64,000 nucleotides of DNA from JBBQZO01 sp038207625 (GTDB lineage Bacteria; Pseudomonadota; Gammaproteobacteria; Burkholderiales; Burkholderiaceae_D): NCBI GenBank assembly GCA_038207625.1, contig JBBQZO010000003.1, positions 186,001 to 250,000 on the forward strand. Reading direction: 5' to 3'. Both the position numbers and the translations under genes were made by a program. The notes below the pieces were generated by a model that had not been told where the DNA came from, did not search any database, and saw only the letters and a list, made by a program, of their open reading frames with translations. Positions 53,656 through 63,604 of the stretch are shown in pieces; positions within the stretch are counted from its first letter, which is position 1, and each line of letters opens with the position of its first letter.

Positions 53656-54420
53656 CTACCCAAGCACGTGGGCGAGGATGCGCTGTTCGAGAGCGGCGCA
53701 GGCGGCGCTGCCGCGCAGGCGGGGCCGCGGCAAATTGACGCTGATGTCGACGGTGACGTGGCCGTCGTCAAGCACAATCACGCGGTCGGCCAAGGCCACC
53801 GCCTCCTGCACGTCGTGCGTGACCAGCACGGCGGTGAAGCCGCGCGCCAGCCACAGCGTCTCAATCAGTTGTTGCATGCCGATGCGGGTAAGCGCGTCGA
53901 GCGCACCGAGCGGCTCATCGAGCAGCAGCAGTTGCGGCTGGTGCACCAGCGCACGCGCCAGCGCCACGCGCTGACGCTGCCCGCCCGATAACGCCGCCGG
54001 CCACTCGCCGGCCCGATCGGCCAGACCGACTGTGGCCAGCGCCGCAGCCGGCCCGGGCGACGCTTTCGGCACGCCCAAGGCCACATTGTCGAGCACACTT
54101 TTCCATGGCAACAGGCGCGCCTCCTGGAACATGATGCGGATGTCCGGATCGCTCTGAGCGTCGCCGTAATCGAGGCGCCCGGCGTCGGCCTGCTCAAGCT
54201 GCGCGATCACGCGCAGCAGCGTGCTTTTGCCGCAGCCGCTGCGTCCGACGACGGCGACGAATTCGCCGGCCCGCAAGGACAGACTGACGCCCTTGAGGAC
54301 GCGGCGCTCGTCGTACGACTTCGACACCGCCTCCAGCGCCAGCGCGATGCCGCGCCCGCTCGTGCAGGCCGATTCGGCGGCCCGGCTCACGCGCGAGTGT
54401 TCGATAAAATTGGTTTGCAT
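53656..54420 (-). CDS. ssuB: aliphatic sulfonate ABC transporter ATP-binding protein
   Basis: 254 residues. Walker A VVGRSGCGKSTLLRV, signature LSGGQRQRVALARAL, Walker B LLLLDEPLGALDALT, and VLVTHDVQEAVALADRVIVL. Last gene of ssuEADCB, 54 bases after ssuC. It energises sulfonate import. Confidence 0.94.
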   Translation of the reverse strand: MQTNFIEHSRVSRAAESACTSGRGIALALEAVSKSYDERRVLKGVSLSLRAGEFVAVVGRSGCGKSTLLRVIAQLEQADAGRLDYGDAQSDPDIRIMFQEARLLPWKSVLDNVALGVPKASPGPAAALATVGLADRAGEWPAALSGGQRQRVALARALVHQPQLLLLDEPLGALDALTRIGMQQLIETLWLARGFTAVLVTHDVQEAVALADRVIVLDDGHVTVDISVNLPRPRLRGSAACAALEQRILAHVLG

Positions 54421-54474
54421 AGGTATGGCTTTGCAGCCGGCTCCAAAAAAGTGAAGGGGATCGCCAGGGACGCG

Positions 54475-55242
54475 CTAGCGGTAGCCCGGATGCCAGCCCA
54501 GGAAGTACTTTTCCAATCCGCGCGCGAACACGTCGGCGAACTTCCCCAGCAAGGCGTACAGCAAGATGCCGACCATGACGACATCCGTTTGCAGGAATTC
54601 ACGCGCGTTCATCGTCATGTAGCCGATGCCGGCCTGGGCCGAAATGGTTTCGGCGACGATCAACAAGACCCACACCAGGCCCAGCGAAAAGCGCACGCCG
54701 ACCAGGATCGACGGCAATGCCGCCGGCAGGATCACGTCACGGTACAGCGGCCAGCCCGACAACCCGTAGCTCCTGGCCATCTCGACGAGTCCCTGATCGG
54801 CCGAGCGGATGCCGTGGAAGGTGTTCAGGTAGACCGGGAAAAACACGCCGACGGCCACCAGGAACAGCTTGGCCGTTTCGTCAATGCCGAACCACAGGAT
54901 CACCAACGGAATCAGGGCCAGCGCGGGGATGTTGCGGATCATCTGCAAGGTCGTATCGAGCAGCGTCTCGGCGCGCTTGAAACTGCCCGTCAACAGCCCC
55001 AGCGCCAGTCCCGCGCCCGCGCCGACCGCGAAGCCCGACAGCGCGCGCCACAGGCTGGTGCGCAGGTGCAGCCACAGCTCGCCCGACGCGGCCAGGCTCC
55101 AGAACGCCTTGGCCACCGCCCACGGCTCGGGCAGGATCCGGCTCGACAGCCAGCCGGCCCTGGCCGCGACCTGCCAGGCCAGCATCAGCGCCAGCGGCAG
55201 CGCCCAGGGCGCCAGCGCGGAGGCAGGCTTGGCGCGCGCCAT
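54475..55242 (-). CDS. ssuC: aliphatic sulfonate ABC transporter permease
   Basis: 255 residues with about six membrane helices. The coupling loop reads GLVEMARSYGLSGWPLYRDV. Other SsuC/TauC features are PLVILWFGIDETAKLFLVAV and ETISAQAGIGYMTMNAREFL. It starts next to the ssuD stop, so the two are probably translationally coupled. Confidence 0.95.
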   Translation of the reverse strand: MARAKPASALAPWALPLALMLAWQVAARAGWLSSRILPEPWAVAKAFWSLAASGELWLHLRTSLWRALSGFAVGAGAGLALGLLTGSFKRAETLLDTTLQMIRNIPALALIPLVILWFGIDETAKLFLVAVGVFFPVYLNTFHGIRSADQGLVEMARSYGLSGWPLYRDVILPAALPSILVGVRFSLGLVWVLLIVAETISAQAGIGYMTMNAREFLQTDVVMVGILLYALLGKFADVFARGLEKYFLGWHPGYR

Positions 55243-55243
55243 G

Positions 55244-56392
55244 CTAGGCCGCCTTCTTCGGCAGGATATCGCTGGCCATCACCTCGCCGAACGGCCCGGA
55301 CAGCGATTGCTCGCCGGCCGCCTTGCCCTTGCCCAGCAGCGGGAACACCAGCTCGGCGAAACGGTAGGATTCCTCCAGATGCGGATAGCCGGACAGGATG
55401 AAGGTGTCGATGCCCAGGTCAGCGTATTCCTGCATGCGCGCCACCACCGTTTCCGGATCGCCCACCAGCGCCGTGCCGCAGCCGCCGCGCACCAGCCCGA
55501 CCCCGGCCCACAGATTGGGCGATACTTCCAGCTTGTCGCGCCGCCCGCCGTGCAGCGCGGCCATGCGGCGCTGCCCTTCCGAATCCATCTTGCCGAACGC
55601 CGCCTGGGCCTTGGCGATGACGTCGTCGTCCAGGTGGCTGATCAATTCGTCGGCGGCGCGCCAGGCCAGCTCGTTCGTCTCGCGCACGATCACGTGCAGG
55701 CGAATGCCGAAGCGGATGCTGCGCCCGTGCCGCGCGGCGCGCGCGCGCACGTCGGCGATCTTGGCCGCCACCGCCGCCGGTGGCTCGCCCCAGGTCAGGT
55801 AGACATCCATCTGCTCGGCCGCCAGCTCGTGCGCCGGCTCGGACGAGCCGCCGAAGTACAGCGGCGGATACGGTTTTTGCACCGCCGGGTACAGGGTTTT
55901 GGCGCCCTTTACCTGCAAATGCTTGCCCTCGAAATCGTAACCCGCGGCGCCGCCCTCGCCGGCCAGCGTGGCGCGCCAGATGCGGATGAATTCGTCCGAG
56001 ATCTCGTAGCGCTTGGCGTGATCGGCGTAGAAACCGTCCGCCTCCAGCTCGCCCTGGTCGCCGCCGGTGACGACGTTGATCAGCAGGCGCCCGTTGGAGA
56101 GGCGGTCGAAGGTGGCCGCCATGCGCACCGCCAGCCCCGGCGTGGACAGGCCGGGCCGCACCGCCACCAGAAATTTGAGCTTTTGCGTGACGCTGATCAG
56201 CGACGACGCCACCACCCAGGCGTCCTCGCACGAGCGCCCGGTCGGCAGCAGCACGCCGTCGTAGCCGAGCGTGTCGGCCGCCACGGCCACCTGGCGCAGG
56301 TAGTCGGCGTCGACCGTGCGCGCGCCCTTGGTGGTGCCCAGATAGCGGCTGTCGCCGTGGGTCGGAATGAACCAGAAAACGTTGAAAGACAT
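55244..56392 (-). CDS. ssuD: FMNH2-dependent alkanesulfonate monooxygenase
   Basis: 382 residues, luciferase-like fold. It cleaves alkanesulfonates to an aldehyde and sulfite using reduced FMN. SsuD features seen are FWFIPTHGDSRYLGTT, VLLPTGRSCEDAWVVAS (active-site-region Cys), INVVTGGDQGELEADGFYAD and LVRGGCGTALVGDPETVV, with the flexible-loop Arg. The flavin comes from SsuE. Operon order ssuE-A-D-C-B is as in E. coli. Confidence 0.97.
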   Translation of the reverse strand: MSFNVFWFIPTHGDSRYLGTTKGARTVDADYLRQVAVAADTLGYDGVLLPTGRSCEDAWVVASSLISVTQKLKFLVAVRPGLSTPGLAVRMAATFDRLSNGRLLINVVTGGDQGELEADGFYADHAKRYEISDEFIRIWRATLAGEGGAAGYDFEGKHLQVKGAKTLYPAVQKPYPPLYFGGSSEPAHELAAEQMDVYLTWGEPPAAVAAKIADVRARAARHGRSIRFGIRLHVIVRETNELAWRAADELISHLDDDVIAKAQAAFGKMDSEGQRRMAALHGGRRDKLEVSPNLWAGVGLVRGGCGTALVGDPETVVARMQEYADLGIDTFILSGYPHLEESYRFAELVFPLLGKGKAAGEQSLSGPFGEVMASDILPKKAA

Positions 56393-56410
56393 GATATTCC
56401 TCTGCGATGG

Positions 56411-57385
56411 TTATAACTTGAACGGCAGCTGCGCATCCTTGACGGTGATCGCTTTCGGGATCAGCTTCAACTTGGCGAACGCGTCGGCGATTTTTTGCTG
56501 CTCGCCGATCACCTCGGCCGTGAGCGGCTTTACGCCGTAGGTGTAACGCTGGGCGGCCAGTTCGACGACGCTTTTTTCGAGGCCCGTTTGCGCCGACAGG
56601 ATGGTGGCCACCTCGGCCGGGTTGCTGCGCCCCCAGTCATCGACCTTGGCGAGTTCCTCGATGACGATACGCACGATCTGCGGATTTTTCTCTGCATACG
56701 GGCGCGCCGCCAGATAGAACTGCTGATTGGCGACCAGCCCCTTGCCGTCGGCCAGCACGCGCGCGCCCAGCTGTTTTTCGGCCGCCGCCAGGAACGGATC
56801 CCAGATCGCCCAGGCGTCGACGCTGCCCCGCTCGAACGCGGCGCGCGCATCGGCCGGCGGCAGGAAGATGGTCTGGACGTCGGTGTAGGCGATGCCGGCC
56901 TTCTCGAGCGCCTTGACCAGCAGGAAGTGCACGTTCGAGCCCTTGTTGAGCGCGATTTTCTTGCCCTTCAGGTCAGCCAGCGAGCGGATCGCCGAGCCCT
57001 TGGGCACCACGATCGCCTCGCCCGCCGGCGCCGGTGGCTCGTGGGCGACATACACCAGATTGGCGCCGGCGGCCTGGGCGAAGATCGGCGGCGCCTCGCC
57101 CACGCTGCCAAGATCGATGCTGCCCACGTTCAAGCCTTCGAGCAGCACCGGGCCGGCCGGGAACTCGGTCCATTTGACCGTCACGCCTTGCGCGGCAAGG
57201 CGCGGCTCCAGCGTGCCACGTCCTTTTAGCAAGGTCAGCGTGCCATATTTCTGGTAGCCGATGCGTAGCACGGCTGGCGTTTGCGCCGCCGCCGGCAGCG
57301 CGCCGACTAGCGCGCCAACGCCGACAGCGAACAAGATGCCCAGCGTGTAACGGCGGGCGTTGCGTTTTTCAGTGTGTTGCGTCAT
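56411..57385 (-). CDS. ssuA: aliphatic sulfonate-binding periplasmic protein
   Basis: 324 residues. Signal peptide (LFAVGVGALVGALPAAAQ), then SsuA features: LRIGYQKYGTLTLLKGRGTL, GSIDLGSVGEAPPIFAQAA, GKKIALNKGSNVHFLLVKAL and DAWAIWDPFLAAAEKQLGA. It binds sulfonates for SsuBC. Confidence 0.95.
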   Translation of the reverse strand: MTQHTEKRNARRYTLGILFAVGVGALVGALPAAAQTPAVLRIGYQKYGTLTLLKGRGTLEPRLAAQGVTVKWTEFPAGPVLLEGLNVGSIDLGSVGEAPPIFAQAAGANLVYVAHEPPAPAGEAIVVPKGSAIRSLADLKGKKIALNKGSNVHFLLVKALEKAGIAYTDVQTIFLPPADARAAFERGSVDAWAIWDPFLAAAEKQLGARVLADGKGLVANQQFYLAARPYAEKNPQIVRIVIEELAKVDDWGRSNPAEVATILSAQTGLEKSVVELAAQRYTYGVKPLTAEVIGEQQKIADAFAKLKLIPKAITVKDAQLPFKL

Positions 57386-57405
57386 GGTGGTGCTTCCTTC
57401 TGTGC

Positions 57406-58023
57406 TTAGGTCGAATGGCTGTTGTGGGACTGGATGTTCGGTGTCGGCGCGCGCTCGGCCGGCGCCGCTCCGGCCTTCGGGGCACGCCGCTGCTGTAACG
57501 CATACAGCGCCACCGACAATTCGGTCACGCCATCGGCGATGCGGGCGGCGATCGCGCCGTCTGGATACAGGCCGGTGTCGGCATCCCAGTTCAATTGTTG
57601 CGAGGTCGCGTAAATGCTCGCCAGAACATGGCGCGCCGACAGCGCCGCCAACACAGGGCGCAGCGCATAATCGAGCGCCATCACATGCGACTGGCTGCCT
57701 CCGGTAGCGACCGGCAACACCAGTTTGCCGGCCAGCCCGTCCTGCGGCAGCAGGTCGAGAAACGCTTTCAGGATGCCCGCATACGAGGCCTGGTAGACCG
57801 GCGTGGCGATGACGATCGCGTCGGCGTCGGCCACCAGCGCCTTGGCGCGCACGATCGCGGCGTCGTCAAATTGCGCATGCAGCAGTGCCTGCGCCGGCAA
57901 GTCGCGCACCTGCAATTTGCTGGTGCGATGACCATGCAAGGCCAATTTGTCGCCGATGTGCAGCAGCAAACGACTAGAACTCGATGACAGCGACGGACTG
58001 CCTCCCAACAATAAAATGCTCAT
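57406..58023 (-). CDS. ssuE: NADPH-dependent FMN reductase
   Basis: 205 residues from ATG 58023. Flavodoxin-like fold with ILLLGGSPSLSSSSSRLLLH (FMN phosphate loop), ADAIVIATPVYQASYAGILK and LVLPVATGGSQSHVMALDYA. It feeds FMNH2 to SsuD and possibly to the DszA-like enzyme. The C-terminus has an extra basic/Ser tail. First gene of the ssu operon, with a CysB-like site 78 bases upstream. Confidence 0.95.
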   Translation of the reverse strand: MSILLLGGSPSLSSSSSRLLLHIGDKLALHGHRTSKLQVRDLPAQALLHAQFDDAAIVRAKALVADADAIVIATPVYQASYAGILKAFLDLLPQDGLAGKLVLPVATGGSQSHVMALDYALRPVLAALSARHVLASIYATSQQLNWDADTGLYPDGAIAARIADGVTELSVALYALQQRRAPKAGAAPAERAPTPNIQSHNSHST

Positions 58024-58100
58024 AACGTGTGTCCGATTCCCGTGGTGCGTGCGCCCACTTGCGCTGCAGTCAATACAGATTAAAGCCGTCGCGCAGAAAT

Positions 58101-58127
58101 AAAAACGACTCATTTCGCGCTTCCATA
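58101..58127 (-). promoter_or_regulatory. putative CysB operator upstream of ssuE
   Basis: Minus-strand TATGGAAG-N11-TCGTTTTT. First half-site matches 6 of 8 bases of TATGCAAA. Spacing is identical to the other sites. Confidence 0.55.
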
Positions 58128-58720
58128 TCTGTTTCCTGATTGGCCATGGCGCAGCGCGTTCTCCAGCGAGCTCGGGAAAAAGGCTGGAATCGTCGGTCGG
58201 ATTTGTTGCGTGATCCGGTCGCTCACCGCGATTTTTTATTGGGGGGGTTAAGCGCGCCGTCGAATAAGCCATAGCGTCGTCAGCGCTTGTGCAACAAGGC
58301 ATCGGACCACATTGGAACTTTGCGACCAGCGCGCATCAGCGTGCGCGCCTGCTTGCGCGACGTATCAAGACCGGCCTGGCCGACGTGCCAATCGCAATGT
58401 CAATGATATTGGCCAGTACAGGCGTGAATGATGCGCGCGTGGACGGCGCGCTTTCCATACCCTGCGCAAGGTCACCCTGGAGGCGCACATATTTGTCCCG
58501 CAGGCCCAGCTGGCCTGCACGTCGGGCATCGCCAGGATGCCATCACATTGGCAATGGCTCATTGCTGGCCAGCACCTCACGGCGAACGCCAGCGAGGGCC
58601 TCGCCGATCCGACAACCTCATTCTGTCAATACGAGCATGACAATGCGTTCAGTTTTCGAACGTCGGACTCAATTTGACCGACCCGCCAGCGGCGCGTGAA
58701 TGCCCGATATGCGGCCGCTC
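58128..58720. other. intergenic region between cysB 3' end and ssuE
   Basis: About 590 bases. The right part (58290-58675) has long open frames in two phases on the + strand, with protein-like but unassignable sequence such as MILASTGVNDARVDGA. It could be a decayed gene, perhaps an S9-type peptidase tail, but evidence is thin. A G-run (58242-58248) is present. Confidence 0.35.
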
Positions 58721-59656
58721 TCAGACGTATTCGGCTTCGCCGCTAACGGCACGCTCGATATCCTCGCGCCGCAAATCAGGCGCGAACTGCTCGATGAAAC
58801 GGTAAGCGTAGCTACGCAGGTAGGCCCCGCGCCGCACCGCCAGCCGGGTGGTATTGATGGCGAACAGGTGCGACGCCTCCACCGCGCGCAAGCCCTTGTC
58901 GCGTCCGTGATCAAACGCCATCGAGGCGACGATGCCCACCCCCATGCCCAGCGCCACGTATTGCTTGATCACGTCCGAATCCATCGCGGTCAGCACGATG
59001 TCGGTAGCGACGCCGGCCTTGGCAAACGCCGCATCGATATGGCCGCGCCCGGTGAAGCCGATGTCGTAGGTAATCAAGGGAAACGCGGCCAGGTCTTCCA
59101 GCCGGATCGGGCTTTTCGCCAGCAGCGGATGGCCGTCCGGCACCACGATCAGATGGCTCCAGCGGTAGCACGGAAACGACACCAGGTCGGGAAAAGCGGA
59201 CAGGCCCTCGGTGGCGATGCCGATGTCGGTCTTGCCCGACAACACCCATTCGGCGATGTGCTCGGGCGCGCTTTGCTGCAGCGCGATGCGCACCTCGGGA
59301 AACTCGGCGCGAAACGATTGCACCACTTTCGGCAGCGCGTAGCGGGCCTGGGTGTGGGTGGCGGCCACGCTGAGCGTGCCGCTGTTCTTGCCGGCGTAGT
59401 CCAGGCTGGCCTGCTGCAGGTTCTCGGCCTCCACCAGCAGGCGTTCGGCGATTCTCAGGATACCCTTGCCGGGCTCGGTCAAGCCGGTCAGGCGCTTGCC
59501 GTTGCGCTCGAAAATGATCACGCCCAGCTCCTCTTCGAGCTCGCGAATCTGGCGGCTCACGCCCGGCTGGCTGGTGAACAGGGCGTTGGCCACCTCGGTG
59601 AGGTTGAAGTTGCGGCGCGCCGCTTCGCGGATCGACCTCAGTTGCTGAAAATTCAT
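58721..59656 (-). CDS. cysB: LysR-type sulfur regulator CysB
   Basis: 311 residues, close to E. coli CysB (324). N-terminal helix-turn-helix FQQLRSIREAARRNFNLTEV then FTSQPGVSRQIRELEEEL. The effector domain shows TQARYALPKVVQSFR, VVPDGHPLLAKSPIRLEDLA, DIGFTGRGHID and QYVALGMGVGIVASMAF. The GTEG-like anion site reads IATEGLSAFPDLV. It activates sulfate and sulfonate genes when N-acetylserine accumulates. A CysB-like site 170 bases upstream points to autoregulation. A decayed paralogue is at 34880. Confidence 0.96.
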   Translation of the reverse strand: MNFQQLRSIREAARRNFNLTEVANALFTSQPGVSRQIRELEEELGVIIFERNGKRLTGLTEPGKGILRIAERLLVEAENLQQASLDYAGKNSGTLSVAATHTQARYALPKVVQSFRAEFPEVRIALQQSAPEHIAEWVLSGKTDIGIATEGLSAFPDLVSFPCYRWSHLIVVPDGHPLLAKSPIRLEDLAAFPLITYDIGFTGRGHIDAAFAKAGVATDIVLTAMDSDVIKQYVALGMGVGIVASMAFDHGRDKGLRAVEASHLFAINTTRLAVRRGAYLRSYAYRFIEQFAPDLRREDIERAVSGEAEYV

Positions 59657-59773
59657 GGCGATTCCTCGTTGTGTGCACCGTGTCCGACCGGGCCGGCCGT
59701 GGTATGCAGTGCGAACGTTGCGAGGCTCGCGGCGGTGCCGGTTGGCACGGCGGCACTCCTGCGCAACAGCCCG

Positions 59774-59852
59774 TTATTACAAATTGATCTAACAAGCCTC
59801 AATAATCACACGTGGAACACATAAAGCAAACGACCCATTTATCATTTGCATA
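59774..59852 (-). promoter_or_regulatory. cysB control region, collinear with cysT control region
   Basis: Seventy-nine bases align without gaps to 63453-63531. The TATGCAAA-N11-TCGTTTGC operator lies at 59852-59826, followed by CTTTATGTG and, at the far end, AATTTGTAATAA. The shared core promoter is therefore downstream of the operator on the minus strand. Confidence 0.6.
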
Positions 59853-59929
59853 GACGATGAGCGCATATACGATCCGGGATCGGCGCGAAGGCCGGCCTCG
59901 CAAGGGGCACGCTACAGATCGTCAGGCGG

Positions 59930-60544
59930 TCAACTGCCGACGGGCCTGACCGCTGTACCGTCGCGCGCCATTGCCGGGTCGCCGAAAGCGCGCGTGATCG
60001 CGTGATCGGGTGCATCGAGCATCGACAGCAGGCGCCGCAACTGGGCCTGCCCGAACGGCCAGTCGGCCAGCTGCGAGTCGGCGTTGATGTGGCCCAGCGC
60101 ACCGCCGTCGACCAGCACGCTACCCCACCGTTCGGCCCAGCGCGCGGCCGAATCGGCCCGCATCCACGGGTCGTCGCGGCTGCTGATCAGCAGCGACGGG
60201 CAGGCCAGCGGCCGTTGCGGCAAGCTGGCCACGACGCCGAATTTTTCCGGGTCGGCCGGCGCCACCAGCAAGGCGCCCGCGATATTGCCCAGGTCGGCGG
60301 CGATGCGGTGCACCGACGCCAGGCAGCCGAAACTGTGCGCCACCAGCAGCACGCGCGCGCTGGCGCGCCGCGCCACGTCGAGCCGCTCCGACCAGATCGC
60401 CAGATCGGGCACATCCCATTGGGCCTGCTCGACCCGGCGCGCTGGCGGGTAGCGCCGCTGCCAGCGCGATTGCCAATGCTCGGGTCCGCTATTTTGCAGG
60501 CCGGGCACCAGCAAGATCGTCAAATCGGAATCGTCGGTGTCCAT
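59930..60544 (-). CDS. RBBP9/YdeN-family alpha/beta hydrolase
   Basis: 204 residues from ATG 60544. LLVPGLQNSGPEHWQSRW near the N-terminus, a nucleophile elbow VAHSFGC (Ser), SSRDDPWMR (Asp) and GGALGHINADS (His) give a complete catalytic triad. It lies between cysA and cysB on the same strand, an arrangement that suggests a role in sulfur use, perhaps hydrolysis of a sulfur ester or thioester. Substrate unknown. Confidence 0.88.
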   Translation of the reverse strand: MDTDDSDLTILLVPGLQNSGPEHWQSRWQRRYPPARRVEQAQWDVPDLAIWSERLDVARRASARVLLVAHSFGCLASVHRIAADLGNIAGALLVAPADPEKFGVVASLPQRPLACPSLLISSRDDPWMRADSAARWAERWGSVLVDGGALGHINADSQLADWPFGQAQLRRLLSMLDAPDHAITRAFGDPAMARDGTAVRPVGS

Positions 60545-60566
60545 CGTCGTCCCTTTCCTCGTTGGC

Positions 60567-61654
<1,088 letters not shown>

Positions 61655-61658
<4 letters not shown>

Positions 61659-62548
61659 GATGCTTGCTCCAGAGGTAGTGCGGCGTCGTCGCTCTCGTGC
61701 AAACGCCATTCGATGAAAGATTTGAGCGCCAGCGTCACCAGCGCCAGCAAGGCCAGCAGCGAGGCCACCGCGAAGGCGGCCACGAAGTTATATTCGTTGT
61801 ACAAAATTTCCACTTGCAGGGGCACGGTGTTGGTCTCGCCGCGGATGTGTCCGGACACCACCGAGACGGCGCCGAATTCGCCCATGGCGCGCGCGTTGCA
61901 CAGGATCACGCCGTACAGCAGGCCCCATTTGATGTTGGGCAGCGTCACGCGCCGGAACGTGTTCCAGCCCGATGCACCCAGCACCAGCGCGGCCTCCTCC
62001 TCTTCGCTGCCCTGCGACTGCATCAGCGGGATCAGCTCGCGCGCGACAAACGGGAAAGTGACGAAGATGCTGGCCAGCACGATGCCAGGCACGGCGAACA
62101 GGATCTTGATGTCATGATCGCGCAGCCACGGACCGAACCAGCCCTGGGCGCCGAAGATCAGCACATAAATCAATCCGGAAATGACGGGCGAGACGGAGAA
62201 CGGCAGGTCGATCAGCGTCAGTAAAATGCTTTTCCCGCGAAACTCGAACTTGGCGATGCACCACGAGGCGGCCACCCCGAACACCAGATTGAGCGGCACG
62301 GCGATGGCCGCCGTCAGCAACGTCAGCTTGATGGCCGAGATCGCGTCGGCGTCGACGATGGCGGCGACATAGGTGCTCCAGCCTTTCTTGAACGCTTCGG
62401 CAAACACCGCCAGCAGCGGCACGAACAGGAACAGCGTCAAGAACAGCAGCGCCACGCCCAGCAGCGCGTTGCGCACCCACAGCGGTTCCAGGCTGCTGGG
62501 CGCGGCGACCAGTTCGCCCCGGCGCGCGGTATTGCTTTGTGTGCTCAT
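61655..62548 (-). CDS. cysW: sulfate ABC transporter permease CysW
   Basis: 297 residues, about six membrane helices, with the EAA-type loop EEEEAALVLGASGWNTFRRV. CysW features include NARAMGEFGAVSVVSGHIRG. Middle gene of cysT-cysW-cysA. It overlaps cysA by four bases. Confidence 0.96.
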
Positions 62549-62549
62549 G

Positions 62550-63440
62550 TTATTTCCCCGACCGGGCGCGCGCCCAGGCTTGCAGTAAGTTGATCGACAA
62601 CAGCATGACGAACGACGCCAGCAACATCACCACCGCGATCGCGGTCGCGCCGGCGTAATCGTATTGTTCGAGTTTGGTGATGATGAACAGCGGCGTGATC
62701 TCGGACACCATCGGCATGTTGCCGGCGATGAAAATGACCGAGCCGTATTCGCCGGTGGCGCGCGCGAAGGCCAGCGCGAAACCGGTCATCAACGCCGGCA
62801 AAATGGTGGGAAACACGACCCGGCAAAACGTTTGCAGCGACGATGCGCCCAGACTGGCGGCCGCCTCCTCGAGCTCGCGCTCGGCATCCTCGAGCACCGG
62901 CTGCACGGTGCGCACGACAAACGGCAGCCCGATGAAGGTCAGCGCGACCACCACGCCCAGCGGCGTGAAAGCCACCTTGAAACCGAGCGCCTCCAGATAG
63001 CGCCCAAACCATCCGTTGCTTGAATACAGCGCCGTCAACGTGATGCCCGCCACCGCCGTGGGCAGCGCAAACGGCAGATCGACCAGCGCGTCGACCAGGC
63101 GCTTGCCGGGAAACTTGTAGCGCACCAGCACCCAGGCGACGATGCCGCCGAACACCACGTTGATGCTGGCGGCGATCAGCGCGGCGCCAAAGCTGAGCTT
63201 GTAGGAGGCGACCACCCGCTCGGAGCTGACCGCAGCCCAGAACGCGGGCCAGCTCATCGTGAAGGTCTTCAGGAACACCGCAGACAGGGGAATGAGCACC
63301 ACCAGCGCCAGGTAGAAGATGGTGAAACCGAGCGACAGACCGAAGCCGGGCATGACCCGGAACGGCGCCCCGCGAACAACTGGGGCAGGTGCGGCGCCGG
63401 GCGGAGCGGCAAAGTAGGCGGCGGGTGAAGCGGCTGACAT
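62550..63440 (-). CDS. cysT: sulfate ABC transporter permease CysT
   Basis: 296 residues. A Pro/Ala-rich N-terminal tail (residues 1-30) precedes about six helices. The coupling loop reads ELEEAAASLGASSLQTFCRV, and FARATGEYGSVIFIAGNMP is typical of CysT. AGAGGAA precedes ATG 63440. First gene of the cysTWA operon. Confidence 0.96.
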   Translation of the reverse strand: MSAASPAAYFAAPPGAAPAPVVRGAPFRVMPGFGLSLGFTIFYLALVVLIPLSAVFLKTFTMSWPAFWAAVSSERVVASYKLSFGAALIAASINVVFGGIVAWVLVRYKFPGKRLVDALVDLPFALPTAVAGITLTALYSSNGWFGRYLEALGFKVAFTPLGVVVALTFIGLPFVVRTVQPVLEDAERELEEAAASLGASSLQTFCRVVFPTILPALMTGFALAFARATGEYGSVIFIAGNMPMVSEITPLFIITKLEQYDYAGATAIAVVMLLASFVMLLSINLLQAWARARSGK

Positions 63441-63452
63441 GGTCTATTCCTC

Positions 63453-63531
63453 TTATTACAAATTCATCTATCAAGACCAGATAATCCCATCATTGACACA
63501 TAAAGCGAACGAAGCTTTTCGCATTTCGATA
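63453..63531 (-). promoter_or_regulatory. cysTWA control region with putative CysB operator
   Basis: The minus strand contains TATCGAAA-N11-TCGTTCGC (63531-63505), 65 bases before the cysT ATG. The whole 79-base block aligns without gaps to the cysB control region at 59774-59852. Confidence 0.6.
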
Positions 63532-63556
63532 GTCCAAATCCGCATATCTGCGCACG

Positions 63557-63583
63557 AAAAAAAACGTCCCGAAGGACGTTTTT
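63557..63583. terminator. terminator of the peroxiredoxin gene
   Basis: AAAAACGTCC (63560-63569) pairs with GGACGTTTTT (63574-63583). On the minus strand the loop is TTCG and a run of eight T follows, a strong rho-independent terminator for the gene to its right. Confidence 0.88.
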
Positions 63584-63604
63584 GGACCGCTACAGTGCCT
63601 TCGC

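Noticed and set aside
54869..56416. 515-codon + strand frame across ssuC and ssuD
   Set aside because: Low-complexity antisense of two well-supported genes.
58289..58699. Possible gene with protein-like stretches between ssuE and cysB
   Set aside because: No start signal, and two phases look equally plausible. No family could be named with confidence, so it is kept as intergenic with a note.
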